A stretch of 64,000 nt of DNA from Moringa oleifera (lineage: Eukaryota; Streptophyta; Magnoliopsida; Brassicales; Moringaceae), in NCBI GenBank assembly GCA_021397835.1, contig JAJFZO010000344.1, forward strand, positions 5,456,001 through 5,520,000, written 5' to 3'. This document shows, in pieces, positions 48,544 through 60,591 of this stretch. The notes below the pieces were generated by a model. The model had not been told where the DNA came from. It saw only the letters and a list, made by a program, of their open reading frames with translations, and searched no databases. A program made the translations under genes and the position numbers. Within the stretch, counting starts at the first letter, position 1, and every line of letters begins with the position of its first letter.

Positions 48544-49684
48544 CTAGAAGGTGATGTTTGGGGAAGATGAGGAGTACCCAGATAAGAGAGATTTTATCTC
48601 TTCATCTTCTTCTTCTTCAATGTAGCTGCTGCCGAAACTCGATGAAGCTGCAGATTGTGATGAATTACCCATCATCATCAGCTTTCTTTTCTTGTAGTTC
48701 GCTTTGAAGCAGGCTTGCCTTAGCCTCTTTGTCTTGTCCTCAAGCTGTAGATCCGGCGCCTCCTCCATCATCTTCCTCTCCCTCTCCAATATCTCTATTG
48801 CTTCCCTCAGCTTCGCTTCGTTCTCCTGTCCCTCGGCCTTCCCTAACACCTGCGTTAGATAACCAGGCTACTCGATATTCCGCATCCCTCTATACACATA
48901 GACACATACACTCATGTTTATAGCTCCATGAAGGGACATTACCTGGACGTTCTTGATTAGGGTTTGGAGGCTCATCAGCTTCCTGTGAGGCCATCGTCGG
49001 ACACCCAGCTCCCTGCACCTTTTCTTCAGGAGAGTTAAGCCCACGTTGAGTTCCTTTGCAGCCTGAGTAATAGGCATGTAAAAGTACTGCGAAATCGTCT
49101 TCCTGGATAAGGCTTTGGAAGTCGAACTGTTAGTTTTCTCTTCCCTGCATCTCTTGTCGACCTTTTTCTTCTCTTCCCTTAACTCTTTATAACCACCATC
49201 ACCGCTTTCTCCATTGTAGCACAGCAAGGGAGCGTGCTTTTCAGATTCGAAAAGAGCTTCATCCAGAACTACAAAACCCATTTTCATGAGCACACAGAAG
49301 AAGCCTACAAGCGGAAAAGACATAAACGTAATATATAGATGAGGGAGTGATCATCATCACCTTGGGTCAGGCTTGCGCTTGCTTCCAGATTAAGGGAAGC
49401 ACACAGAGGGTCAGTGTGCAAACTCCCCAACAAAGAAGAATTAGAATCAAAGTAGCTCTCTGGAACGGGCAATTCATTTAGCCAATCCGACGAAGGATAC
49501 CCACATGCACTGCTAAAAAAAGGAATTATCTTTCCATCTTTTTGCTGTACAATATTCTTGGAAAACACATGAAATTGAAACCTAAATCTTACCTGAAATC
49601 AAGCGAGTGAAATTGGCTTGAAAAGGAAAAGGGCTCTTCCTCTTTGGCCACCAGAGACCAACTGGTGAATGATTGGTTAGCCAT
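48544..49684 (-). CDS. RWP-RK domain transcription factor, RKD type
   Basis: Four exons: 49684-49593, 49512-49361, 49268-48943 and 48849-48544, giving 291 residues. The RWP-RK domain spans about 132-190: [20 protein letters not shown], then [17 protein letters not shown], then [15 protein letters not shown]. The signature is RWPHRK (173-178), a variant frequent in RKDs. A charged helix follows ([20 protein letters not shown]), possibly a coiled coil. The C terminus is acidic and Ser-rich. The N-terminal half lacks the nitrate-sensing region of NLPs, which places it in the short RKD class. RKD proteins are nuclear regulators of egg-cell and germline identity and of embryo patterning. It fits Arabidopsis At1g74480 (RKD2) by gene neighbourhood from memory, but several paralogues exist. 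Confidence 0.93.
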
Positions 49685-50999
49685 TTTCTTGAGAGATGAA
49701 GAATTCGTGGGGTTGAGGAAGAGGATGAGTCATGGAGAACGGTATAAATAGTGAATCAGCGCCGTCGTGTTTATTGATTACCGTGTAATGCTCTGTGAGA
49801 ATTACTATACAGATGAGAGAGGGAGTGGGGGGTGGCATTCAATGTTTGATAATGGAGTACTCAGGTTATGCACGTTTCATAATACGTTACCAACTGGCCT
49901 TACTCACTGAAAAAGCACATCTACAAGATTCAGTAAGGCCGCTTTCTCGTTTTTCTCCCTTCTTTTTCCTCATTTTCTTTATGATACATCATGTTCTTGG
50001 GAAACATGCATGATGCTTCCCTGGCTTGCTTGTTTCTGAGCGGGAGAGTTGACCAAATTCACAATTTCAGGTTACATGAGCTCTCGCTCAAGTAGAATAA
50101 CAGTTGTCAATTCTCATGTCTTTTGTATAGAGAAATTTTTTTTGCTGATGTGAGTTTAGACTGAATTCTTTGATATGAATGGATAATAAAAATATTTTAA
50201 TTATTAATTTTATTAAATTACTATATATCAATGTTTATTTAGTAATTCAATACAACTAAGATGAAAAAAAATAAAAAATCCCTGACCCAATTTAGAGTTA
50301 CTAAAGAGATGAGTAGAAGTGTATGCACAGTTGTTAGGCGTATAAGCTCATAAGTGCCCTAATGGGGACATGAAGACAAGCATGGACAGTAGTCAGTCCT
50401 CTGTGTTTCTACTCTAGAATCTCTGTAGTCTGTAGAGATCTATTTCAGGCACTGAAAACTTAGGGATATCACTGCTAATAACTCCTTTCTCGAGAAGTTT
50501 TCATGCTAAACTTAACTCATAATGATTAACTCCGCCACCATTTTCTGACTCCCTCTAATTATTGCCACTAAGCCTTCATGATCTCCATAAATGAAATCGT
50601 AAATTGTATCATTAACAATGCAATGGACACTCGTTATGACTTTATGAATTTGGTGTTATTTTTATTATTATATTCTTTTGTTTTGCCTAACCCAATTAAC
50701 CAAGATCGAATCTCTTATCAGTCATCACTGTGCACTTGGGGCTTGCCCTGAACAGCCTCGCTGCAGAAACAAAGAGGCTCCATGGTGGCTAGATAAGCTT
50801 TAAATGATTGGAATGAGATAAAACAAACTGACATATAACCAGAAAAAAAAAAAAAAAAGATCTAATACATTAAGCAAATGCCATTAAGTCAAAATTTGGA
50901 TAATACATCAGTATAGATAGATTAGAAGAAACAAAAAGATGCAACCATGCTTCTAACAGGCCCATCAGAAACCAAATTCAACTCTACTCAGGTGACACT
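49685..50999. other. RKD promoter and EMB514 3' side
   Basis: About 1.3 kb. TATAAATAG (minus-strand CTATTTATA) at about 49741-49749 is a plausible RKD TATA box, about 60 bp upstream of the ATG. The rest holds a poly-A run (about 50850) and no recognisable gene. Confidence 0.5.
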
Positions 51000-53551
51000 T
51001 CAGTTTCTTGATTTACCGCCTCTTCCTCGGCCATGTCCACCTCTTCCACCACCACCTTTTCCTCCACGACCCTTACCACCACCACTTGATCCCTTGTTGC
51101 CTTCAGATTTCATCTTCATGTCTTCTGGCAAGGGAAGTATATGATCCACGCACTTCCTGAAGCTAAAATCATCCACAGTGCCATCCTCTCTGATGAGAAA
51201 GAAGCATTTACTTTTCCACATTGGATGATATCGAAGCTGGAATGCTTGGATCCCTCCACCAATCTTCTTATCAGGCTCAGGATGACCTTTCTTAATCAAG
51301 TCCAGCAAGACCATGTGCTCATACTGCCATTTTGAGAACAGAGCACAAGATCAGTTGAAGTTTCATAAACTCATCATAGGCTCCAAAATTAACACAGTGG
51401 GCATGCATAACAGAGGCAGCAAACTATACGTATGCTAGATTTCACCTTAACACGTTATATGATTAAACATATGATGATTGACTCACAACAGCATGAATTT
51501 GAAGATCAATTTGACATAGTATTTACAAACTAGGAATCCCAAAAGAAAAATTATACAAAACAAGCAACCAACAAAAAGTTTCTTCTGGTAGGCATATGAC
51601 TAAAGTTCACACAAACTCAAATAATGAGTTTCTAGAAGAGGCAGAAGATTTCAAAATCACAAAAACAGAATAAAATTTGGAATTTCAAGTAAGCTAGAAC
51701 AGCAGCCAACATAAAGGATACAGTTGATCATGTCTGAGATGCTGCCCTTAGTTCATACGGCTTACAAAGGTTCAGACACACAGCATGTAGAGGGCATCTT
51801 CAGTATTGAATGAGGTGGATAAACTAGGTTATCACACTTTTACCAGGAGCCATAGAAGCCATTATTGAAAGTAAAAATCCTAAAATCTTCTTTAGTATAT
51901 ATTACAGAGAAAATCTATACTTGAAGATGTAACATTTGATGCATGAAAACAAAACTGAAGGGCACAAAGTAAAAAAATTTACTGCTTTAACAAAACCAAG
52001 CACTTGACTACAATGAATCACAATTCAGCACGACTAAAGAAGTGAAGTCTTCCAAACCCCGATGCAAAGGGAACATTGGCACAAAAAGTAACCTCAAAAG
52101 AAGAATGAGGATAAGAATCAGAAGAAGAACTCCACATACAAAACAGGAAGACTCCTGGTTAGATTCTCAAGTTTTTAAAGAATCTATACCTAGAAAAGTC
52201 AAGCATTATTCTCCATAGGATAAAATTTAGGAACTCTATGACATATAAAATGTGCATAGGCATCTCAACACACCAAAGACCAATATGCATCTCAACAGCT
52301 TGCCTTGTCCACCTCAATATCTTGATGCCTCTCAAAGTCACATGTTCATTCTTAAACTGGTATTGGCCACAATTACATCAAACTGAAACTTGAAAGTAAC
52401 CCTGGTCCTTCCACAAATCCCTAAGTCCTATCAGCTAATATATTTTGCAAAAGTCACCTTAAAAATCTCTAACTTGATACCCTGCTCAAAAAAAAAAAAA
52501 GTCTCTCACTTGATAGAGTTCCTTCTTGGATTCAGGACCTAAAACCTGTTTCCCTATTATTCTCTTATTCAATAAGGGAAGAAAATAGCCTTCAAGGCAT
52601 GTTTACAATGCCTGAAACAGAGGACCATAGATGCCCAAGTCATAGTCTCAACAACTAGTTAAGGTAGATGGAGGCCTAACTTTAACATACAAATATTTAG
52701 TCAGAAGCAGCAATATACAGAAAACGTAGAAGGAAATTCCATTTTCAGCTTCACAGACAAAAAGCTCACCCCAACTGATGGCAGGGTGGAAACCAATAAA
52801 ACTAACAAAAAAGGATGGAATTAAAGACAATATGAAAAGCAGTCAAAGGGCAAATCGGAAAAATCTTTGATGATGCAACTGCAAATCAGAAGTCCTACCC
52901 ATGACAAAGGATGCTAAAATGGAATTTAGGCGGGTTAATTCTCTACTTTGTCTGGAAATTTCATCAAGTTAAACAATCAACCAAATAACACCCTAATCAG
53001 ATTCAAATATTTTTTCTTATTTCACATAGGCTCGTGCCTAAATAAAACATAACAATTCATTACAACTACACACTTAATTTCCATCAATTTTACAAAGGCA
53101 GCAGTGCATATATATATATATAAAGTTGGAATTATCTTTTCCTTGTTCCTTCAACCTCTCAGCAAATAAGCACATCGATTACCTTATTTATATTCAGATT
53201 GGGAGGCCAGAAGTGCAGGAACTTGATAAAGTAGTCGAACATCTCTACGGAAGAACCGAACTCCTTGGGGCCAAGAGTGGCCCGGCCCGACCCGTTCTCT
53301 TTCTCATCACTCTCTCCTTCTCCTCCTCCCAACTTCTTCTCCAACCTCTGTTCCTCCACAGACCTCTCATCCTCGTCCCCAACCTTCTGCTTCTTGGCCA
53401 CGCAGTCGTCCTCCTCTCCTTCCCTCGCTCGCTTTGTGTTGGACTCGTTCGCACCGGATTCAGCGTTCTCGGCGGATACAAGATCCATGTCTTCGGTGTT
53501 GGCTGCGTTTGATCCTGTGAGTTCTGGTTGTGCTGGTGCCTCCTCCACCAT
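51000..53551 (-). CDS. EMB514/DOMINO family protein, DUF3223 domain
   Basis: Two exons, 53551-53183 and 51323-51000, separated by a 1.86-kb intron, giving 230 residues. The N-terminal 90 residues are acidic and disordered, with a basic nuclear-localisation-like KRAREGEEDDCVAKKQK. The DUF3223 core begins GPKEFGSSVEMFDYF at about 94. It crosses the splice junction (NLNINK then YEHMVLLDL) and ends near FRKCVDHILPLPEDMK. The C terminus is Gly/Arg-rich (GGRGGHGRGRGG), typical of RNA-binding nucleolar proteins. Arabidopsis EMB514 is nuclear/nucleolar and required for embryo development, proposed to act in ribosome or nucleolar function. A telo-box next to the start codon supports co-regulation with ribosome biogenesis genes. 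Confidence 0.93.
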
Positions 53552-53556
53552 TACTA

Positions 53557-53610
53557 AAACCCTAGCCTGACAGTCTTCTTTTCTTGTTGACAGTGAGCGA
53601 GGGTTTTACC
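53557..53610 (-). promoter_or_regulatory. Telo-box motifs upstream of EMB514
   Basis: AAACCCTA (plus strand, 53557-53564) lies 6-13 bp upstream of the start codon. A second telo-like AAAACCCTC (minus strand) lies near 53605. Telo-boxes mark promoters and leaders of plant translation and ribosome biogenesis genes, usually close to the transcription start. Confidence 0.55.
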
Positions 53611-53699
53611 TGCACTGAGTTTCAGGTGCATGTGGGCGTAAATGTGATTTTTATACCCGGCGATTTATTAGGGTCGGGTCCGCGGCCGCGCCCGGTCTT

Positions 53700-55800
53700 C
53701 TCTTCTTTGGAAATTCCGTATAACTATTTCTTGTAGTTTGCGTTTAAATTACAAAGCGCTTTCACAATAATTGAAAAAATTATGGGCAAAGGTTAATATT
53801 TATGTTATGTTATTAATTAAATTTTTATAAAAAATAATAAATTAAATTTTAATTTATTAATTTAATTTAAATTAAATATTAATTCAAATAATTATAAAAA
53901 TTAAAAATAATTATGTTTTTTTTGAAATAATTTCAATAAATTTTTTACTCCATTTTAGATCTGTTTTTTAAATTTAAATAATTTTTCATGCAATATCTAT
54001 TTTTATGAATTTTTTAATATTTAATTATGTAAATTTTAAAAAAATATATTTTAATATCTATAAAATTTTAAATTTTTTATGATAATAGTTTGGATATTTT
54101 TTATATCAATAATAATTTTAAAATAAAAATTTATTATATAAGATTTTTAATTTAAATATTTTTAATTTTTAAAATTTATTAATAAAATTTAACTTAATCC
54201 AAATTAATAAATTATAATTTGATCAATAAGATAAAGTAAACATATAGATTTTATAAAATATTTATTAAAAAATTATTAATAAATAATTTGGACAATATAA
54301 ATATCTTTATATCTAATTAAAAATAAATATTAAAATATCAATTAAGATTATATAATTTTTTAACTAATTTATATATAAAATATCAATTTGATTTAAATTG
54401 ATTAAGAATTTTATTTTTTTAATGAGATAATTTAAATTAATTTTTTTACAAAAATTGATTTAAAATTTTTTATATTTAAAAATTTAAAAATTATTGAGTG
54501 AAAAAATATTTTTTAAAAATTCTATACCATAAAAAACTTAAAAATTATAAAAATTATTTTCAATACTTAAAAATTTTAAAACTTTTTGTGATGATAATTT
54601 AAATATTTTTTTACATCTCTAATAAATTTTAAGTCAATATTTATTATACAAGATCCTTAATTTGAATAAATTTTTTTAAAAAAAATTTAAAAAAATGTTT
54701 AAATTAAATTAAATTAAAAATTATATATATAATTGATTAAAAATATAAATTTTTAATTGAAAATACAAATAATATATGCATATTTGAATGTTTACCCTTA
54801 ATTAAATATTTAATTAAGCTTTTTAATTTTTCAAACTCCAAAAAAATAAACTAAGCTGAGTTATTAATATAAAGGGTGTTCCTTTTAATGTTTTTGGGTG
54901 CCAAAAATCATTCTTTCAATTATATGACTCATAGACAGGAGCCTACCAACTATGAAGCACTAACCCAACAAAGAGTCCTTTTCATGGGCCACAGCACTTG
55001 TAGGTGGGCAAATGTCGCCAGGACGGCATGGCACTTTCATCTACATAAGTAACGGTCCAAGTAAATATTAATCAAAGCAATTAAGAATAGGTCTTATTCC
55101 AAAATCTAATTACTTAGTTTGGTTGCCAATCTTAATCAAAAATCTAATTACTTAGTTTAATTTTATAATAACTCAACCACACTTTTCGATGGCTGCTCAT
55201 AAGAAGAAGTCAATGTTACCGTCTAATAATGTATATAGTATATAGTTTTATTGGACCACTTGATTTTTTTAATATGAAGCAAAATTATAAAGTAAATATA
55301 TTTTTTAATACTTGGTCCTCCCTTGTCAAGTTCAACGTCCCAACAAGTTTCAATGTTTATGTAAACATGTAGTGTAATAATAAAAAAATTAATTGTATGG
55401 TTATAATTTTTTTAGTTTACCAAGTATCTAAAAATTTTGTGTTTATGAAAATATTGTCTGTTGAAAATAAAAAATGAAATTAAATATAAGTTGAGACATT
55501 TTTAATTCAGTTTTATCATCTACATTTGGTTAAAAAGGACTTTTTTTTTTAATGTTAGCGTTCATATTTTCACTCACTATTATTTTATAATTTTAATTTA
55601 TATTTTTTTCAATACAAAATATATGTGATTTTGTGACCCTCATATATATATATATTAATTAAATAGATTATATTATGAAAAAGGAAGTCAAAAATAATTA
55701 TTATATTATTTTCCAATTATAGTTTATAACAATAATTACTGACCGAAATTAATTCACCCATGACCAAATCTTAGAACTGACGTTACCCAACCCGAACCTA
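53700..55800. other. AT-rich divergent intergenic region, EMB514 and RINGv
   Basis: About 2 kb. 53760-54830 is extremely AT-rich and holds members of the dispersed repeat family. 54880-55800 is non-coding with poly-A/T runs and a short (AT)n at about 55640. No gene was seen. Confidence 0.5.
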
Positions 55801-55852
55801 CTCCCTTTAGGCCGGGCCTTAAAATCAATCCTCCCCTTTCTCTCTCGCTCTG

Positions 55853-56674
55853 TGTTTACATATATATATATAGAGAAAAATCTTGGTTGGTTCTTTCATT
55901 TTGAAGGAAAAAAGAGAAGAGCTTGGACTTTTGACGGAAGAGAATTTTCAGGTTCTTTCTTTCTGCTTCCAATTTCGCTGATTTCGTGTATTTCGGTGCT
56001 TTGTTGTCTTATATTCCTGAAATTTGTTAATTTGATTGTGATTGTTGATTTTTCGGGGTCAGGACTCAATTTAGTGCTGCTTTGTTTCTTTTTAGCTGTT
56101 AATGAGCTTAGTTTCCATGTTTCAGTAATCATGCTGTTAAAAGTTGGTTTCCAAATGTTCTTTGATTTTGAGTCTTTTAAGCAAACTAAAGGGTTTCGAA
56201 TGATTTAATCTCTCAGTGTTACCTTTTATTTGGTAGTTAATTTGTTCCTCTGGACTGCAAGCGAAAATGAACATTACTGTACCTACCGAGAGAGGAGAAA
56301 AGAAAGAGAATATTTTGCTGCTCTGATACTTTCATCTCTGTTTGGTTGCTTAGAAAGCTAAGAAAAATGACATAAATTGCAAATTCTCAATGTTATTTGG
56401 GTTTTTATGTTACCACCTATTTGTGTCTCAATTTTTTATTTTTGCTTTCTTTATGAAAGATTTCCTTTTTCTATTAAAAAAAAACGTTTGGGATTCCTAA
56501 AATTTCCTGGAAGCTCAACAGAAGCCAAATTGAGAGCCATGTTTTTATGATATAAGGAACAATTAATTCCAGCGTCGGAATTCCAAAGTTAAAAATTTGC
56601 TCTTAATTTGGCATTGCACTTCATAAGGATAGTTTCACATTTTATTCTGAATATTAATACAGTTTTATTTACAG
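55853..56674 (+). promoter_or_regulatory. Probable 5' UTR exon and leader intron of the RINGv gene
   Basis: CT-rich sequence and TATATATATA at about 55860 precede a donor-like TTCAG/GTTCTT (55951/55952). An acceptor TTTACAG ends at 56674, 33 bases before the ATG at 56708. The roughly 0.7-kb leader intron is inferred from these signals. Confidence 0.45.
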
Positions 56675-56707
56675 TGTGGAGTATCAAGAAGTTTGAGTTA
56701 AATAAGA

Positions 56708-59700
56708 ATGGCTGATCATCTGGCTTTATGTGTTGACTGCCTCGTAACATCCGAAAGTTTGCAATCCCTAGAAAAGGCTGATTCTCCCGGATCTCCCGAG
56801 AAGGGTTCTTGCTCTCAAACCTTTGAGCCAACCACTTGCATGGAAGTAAAAGAGGTGGCTGAACATGGGGTTCCTGAAGGAGAAGCAGAACAACAACCAC
56901 TTATCCAAATGGTTGAATGTCGCATTTGCCAGGAGGAGGACAGCTTTAAGAATTTGGAGGTCCCTTGTGCTTGTAGTGGCAGTTTGAAGGTGATTTAATC
57001 TGCATGTGTCATAGCAAAAATTTTCCCCTGTTTTGGCTTTTGTTTTCTTGATTTAAAATGCTTTTTAAGTGAAATACTCCATTTTTTTTTTTTATCCAAA
57101 GCACACTTTTAGGAGTAGTGGTTCAATGTCCACATTGTGGGTTCTTTGGGTCCATTTTTGAAATACGCTACTTGCTATTGCTTGGGCTATGATTAAGCTA
57201 AATTATTGGGTATGAATCTCCGTCCCTTTTCAACTGAGAGGACCGTTATAATATTATTTGTTATTTCAATGTCTTCTCTAAGTGGTTATATAAAGGCATC
57301 AGTTTGGCTGACAAGTTTTATATATTTAGTTTGCCCACAGGAAGTGCGTTCAACGTTGGTGTAATGAGAAGGGAGATATAACTTGTGAGATATGTCATCA
57401 GGTAAGACACTTCTACCTAAGCATCTGGAATTATTGCTATCTTTGTTTTATGTTGTGTAAGAAATTTGCTGAACATATGCTTCTCATATTTGGCTTTACA
57501 TATATAGGAGTTGCAAGTATTCATGGAAGTAAGCAGGTAGTTTGGTCTTTGAGTGTAACAATTTTGATTTCTTTCGCTTGCTTAATCACACAGGTTAAAT
57601 TGCAGGATTATGAGCATTAGTTTATGGGTGTTGTATGGTTATTAGGTTTAATGATGCATTACCCTTTGAATAGGTCAGATGCGGCCACTTGATCTGACGT
57701 GGAAGAACTTTTAGTTCACTTTCAGATGATATTTACATTGGCATAGAATATGCTGTGAAGTGTTACTCTAATGATTTCAAGCAAACATTTCTTCATAAAG
57801 TTTATTTTTCATTATGTGTTAGAAGATGTACCATTGTTTGAATGGAGGCTGTATTTTTGCCTAGTAGTTTTATGTTATTCATTAGTTCATTTATATTTTA
57901 AAATTTACTGTTTCTTCAACTACTGTATTCATTCTTGCTCATGTTTAAACATTGCTTTATCAAAGTTTTAGTAATGTTTCTTTTTTCTTAAAAAAAAAAA
58001 AAGATCTTTGTTTAAGGCACATTTGTTTCTATGGATTGTGTCTGCAAGAACATTATATGTTATCTTGGAAGCATCTACTCCTATCTCTCAACATTTGTGG
58101 TTATAACTTGGTTTGTTCAAATTAAAGTGTTTCTGCTGTAAATGATTTTACTAGTGGAAACCCTTTACATGCAAAATGTGGATTCTTCTTTCATGTTTCT
58201 GGGAGCTATTAGAATAATCTGCAATAATATTTCTGGAAAAACAAAATTTTTGTTTGAAGTCTTTTAGGCTTTTCATAAATACCATAGTCCTCCAGTAAAA
58301 TTAATGAATCTATCTATAATAATGCTCCTGTTTGTTTTGTATTGTATTTAACAAAATGAGAGAATTGCCATAGTTTATTGAAATTCATTGATTCAATACA
58401 AACAAGGTCTGGTATATATGCTCCTGACCTGGAACTCTTGCTTGTATCTGGTATAAATTCGGTGACTTGATCCTAACCTCCAGTTAATAATGAGCATATA
58501 ATATATTGTAATATTTTTGCGCATCTTTACTGAAAGATTCATTTGGTACTTTATGGCATTTCTAAAGTATTTAGTCTTTTCTGTTCCATAATATCATTAG
58601 TATACTGATGTGAAAATTTTTTTTACCAGCCTTACCAACCTGGTTATACTGCCCCACCTCCTCACCCTCAGTCCGATGATACTACAATTGATATCAGGCA
58701 AGTCTTTTAAATCTGTATATGTTTGGCGTGTTGGCTTCTTGTGCTTGGTTGCTGAAATTTGGTTCTGGTTAAAATTTTCTTTTTTTTTTTTTCTTTGGGG
58801 GGGGTGGCTTGTGGGAGGGAAGAGTTGCATGTAGGTGTCAACCTTTGACTCTTGTTTCTTGAATGTCTCACAGTGACACTTGGACGGTGTCTGGTGCTCC
58901 ATTGGATTTGCATGATCCTCGGCTTCTGGCAATGGCAGCTGCAGAGCGCCATTTATTGGAGGGAGAGTATGAAGACTATGCTGATGCCAGTTCAAGTGGA
59001 GCTGCATTCTGCCGCTCTGCTGCTCTAGTTGTAAGCCACGACCTCTTTATGAAATTAAAAATTAAGTGTTTGCTGTTCTAACATTTTGATGTATAGAAGC
59101 AGTTTATCTTTATACTGTGAAACACACTTATGATGGACATAACGTAACAAATTTGCATTGCCACTTCTTGGTAACTGGTTGAAAATCATCTGCATCTGGA
59201 CCTTGATCTAGATTGCAGGGTTGAGAACCTTCCAATTATTGTTTCTCCATGATGCACAAAGCTTCATATTAAGAAAATTGTCTACTCTGAGTTAGATAAG
59301 ATTGTTAGTTTTCTGTTCCTTTTGGCTTGTGGTTGTTGGTATTAAAACACATTCTCTTTGTTGATTTGCAGTTAATGGCTCTTCTACTCTTGAGGCATGC
59401 TCTAACCCTCACCAATTCAGATGGGGATGATAATGCTTCTACATTTTTCTCTGTATGTCTGATATGGTTTCTCATTCTACAATTATTTGTAATAGTATTT
59501 GGTTTTTCTTGTTTAATTTAAATGTTCTATGTTGAACAGCTTTTCTTGCTTCGGGCTGCTGGTTTTCTTCTCCCATGTTACATCATGGCCTGGGCCATCA
59601 GCGTACTGCAAAATCGAAGGCAAAGACAGGTAGACCTCAGGTTGCCTCCTTGGGAGTAGAGTTGAGGACCTTTTCTTTGTTTATTTATTGTCTCATCTGT

Positions 59701-60591
59701 GATAGTTTTGTATCTCATTGTCTAGGATATCTGAGATTTTTTTGCTTGTGTGAATTTTTCCATTACTTAAAATCTTGAGGTAGTTACCATTTCCAATTTG
59801 ATGTAAGTTTATACTTTCTGGGATTTAGTTGCAATGTGTTATTATTCATTAAATGATTTTTGGTCCACGCAACCTCCTGTAGTGGATGCTTGTGAAAAAG
59901 CGTTTGGAACTAATCATCTGGGGGATTGTTTCTTAATAAGAATCTTTGGTAGTAGACAACAGGCAGTTCTGATTTTGTCATACGTACATGCATACACGTG
60001 CATAAACACTGGTCACCCAGGCCACAAACAAAAAAACACATTTATGTATCTTTATATATAGAATAGAAGATCAAGCATGTGAAACATTTGATCATTAGGA
60101 CTCATAAATAAAGATGCTGTAATACACCTCTTTCTAAGTTCTCTTACAACCCCAACTCGTTGAAATACAAAGAGTGATAAGCAATGTCGGAAATGTCTCA
60201 AAGAATGTAGAATATAGAGGTACCATCTATTATAAATATTGAAGTCTTGTTAGTGGGTCTAGTTTCTTCTATGAACACTAGTGTTTCACTTTCAGTCCTG
60301 TTCTTTGAATTTACTTTTCATGAGTGCTTCTGTTGTTGCATATCAAATCTTGATGTTATTACTCATTTGATTTTTAGTTGGTCAAAATGAAATGAAGCTA
60401 AAGTGCTTGATATCACATTTTACTCTTGACATTGGTTATTAATCTTTTGTTAACTTCTATTACTTCAGGAAGCAGCAGCTCTTAGAGCAACTGAATATGC
60501 ATTTCTGGTACAGGCAGGGCAACTTCACAGTCCGAATTTCACAGTAGCACCAGGACCCACTGTCCATCAACATCAGGAGCCATCACAATAA
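56708..60591 (+). CDS. RINGv (RING-CH) membrane E3 ubiquitin ligase, At3g47550-like
   Basis: Seven exons: 56708-56989, 57330-57401, 58630-58697, 58874-59030, 59372-59452, 59540-59629 and 60469-60591, giving 290 residues. The RING-CH finger is C4HC3: C71, C74, C87, C89, H97, C100, C113 and C116 (CRICQEED, CACSGSLKFAHRKC, CEIC). A proline-rich linker follows (PYQPGYTAPPPHP). Two hydrophobic spans follow, at exons 4-5 (SAALVLMALLLLRHAL) and exons 5-6 (LFLLRAAGFLLPCYIMAWAI). MARCH-type ligases of this design sit in endomembranes and ubiquitinate membrane proteins; the target is unknown. Intron 3 has a GC donor (58698-58699), the only junction here that is not GT-AG. Skipping it would cause an immediate stop. 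Confidence 0.94.
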
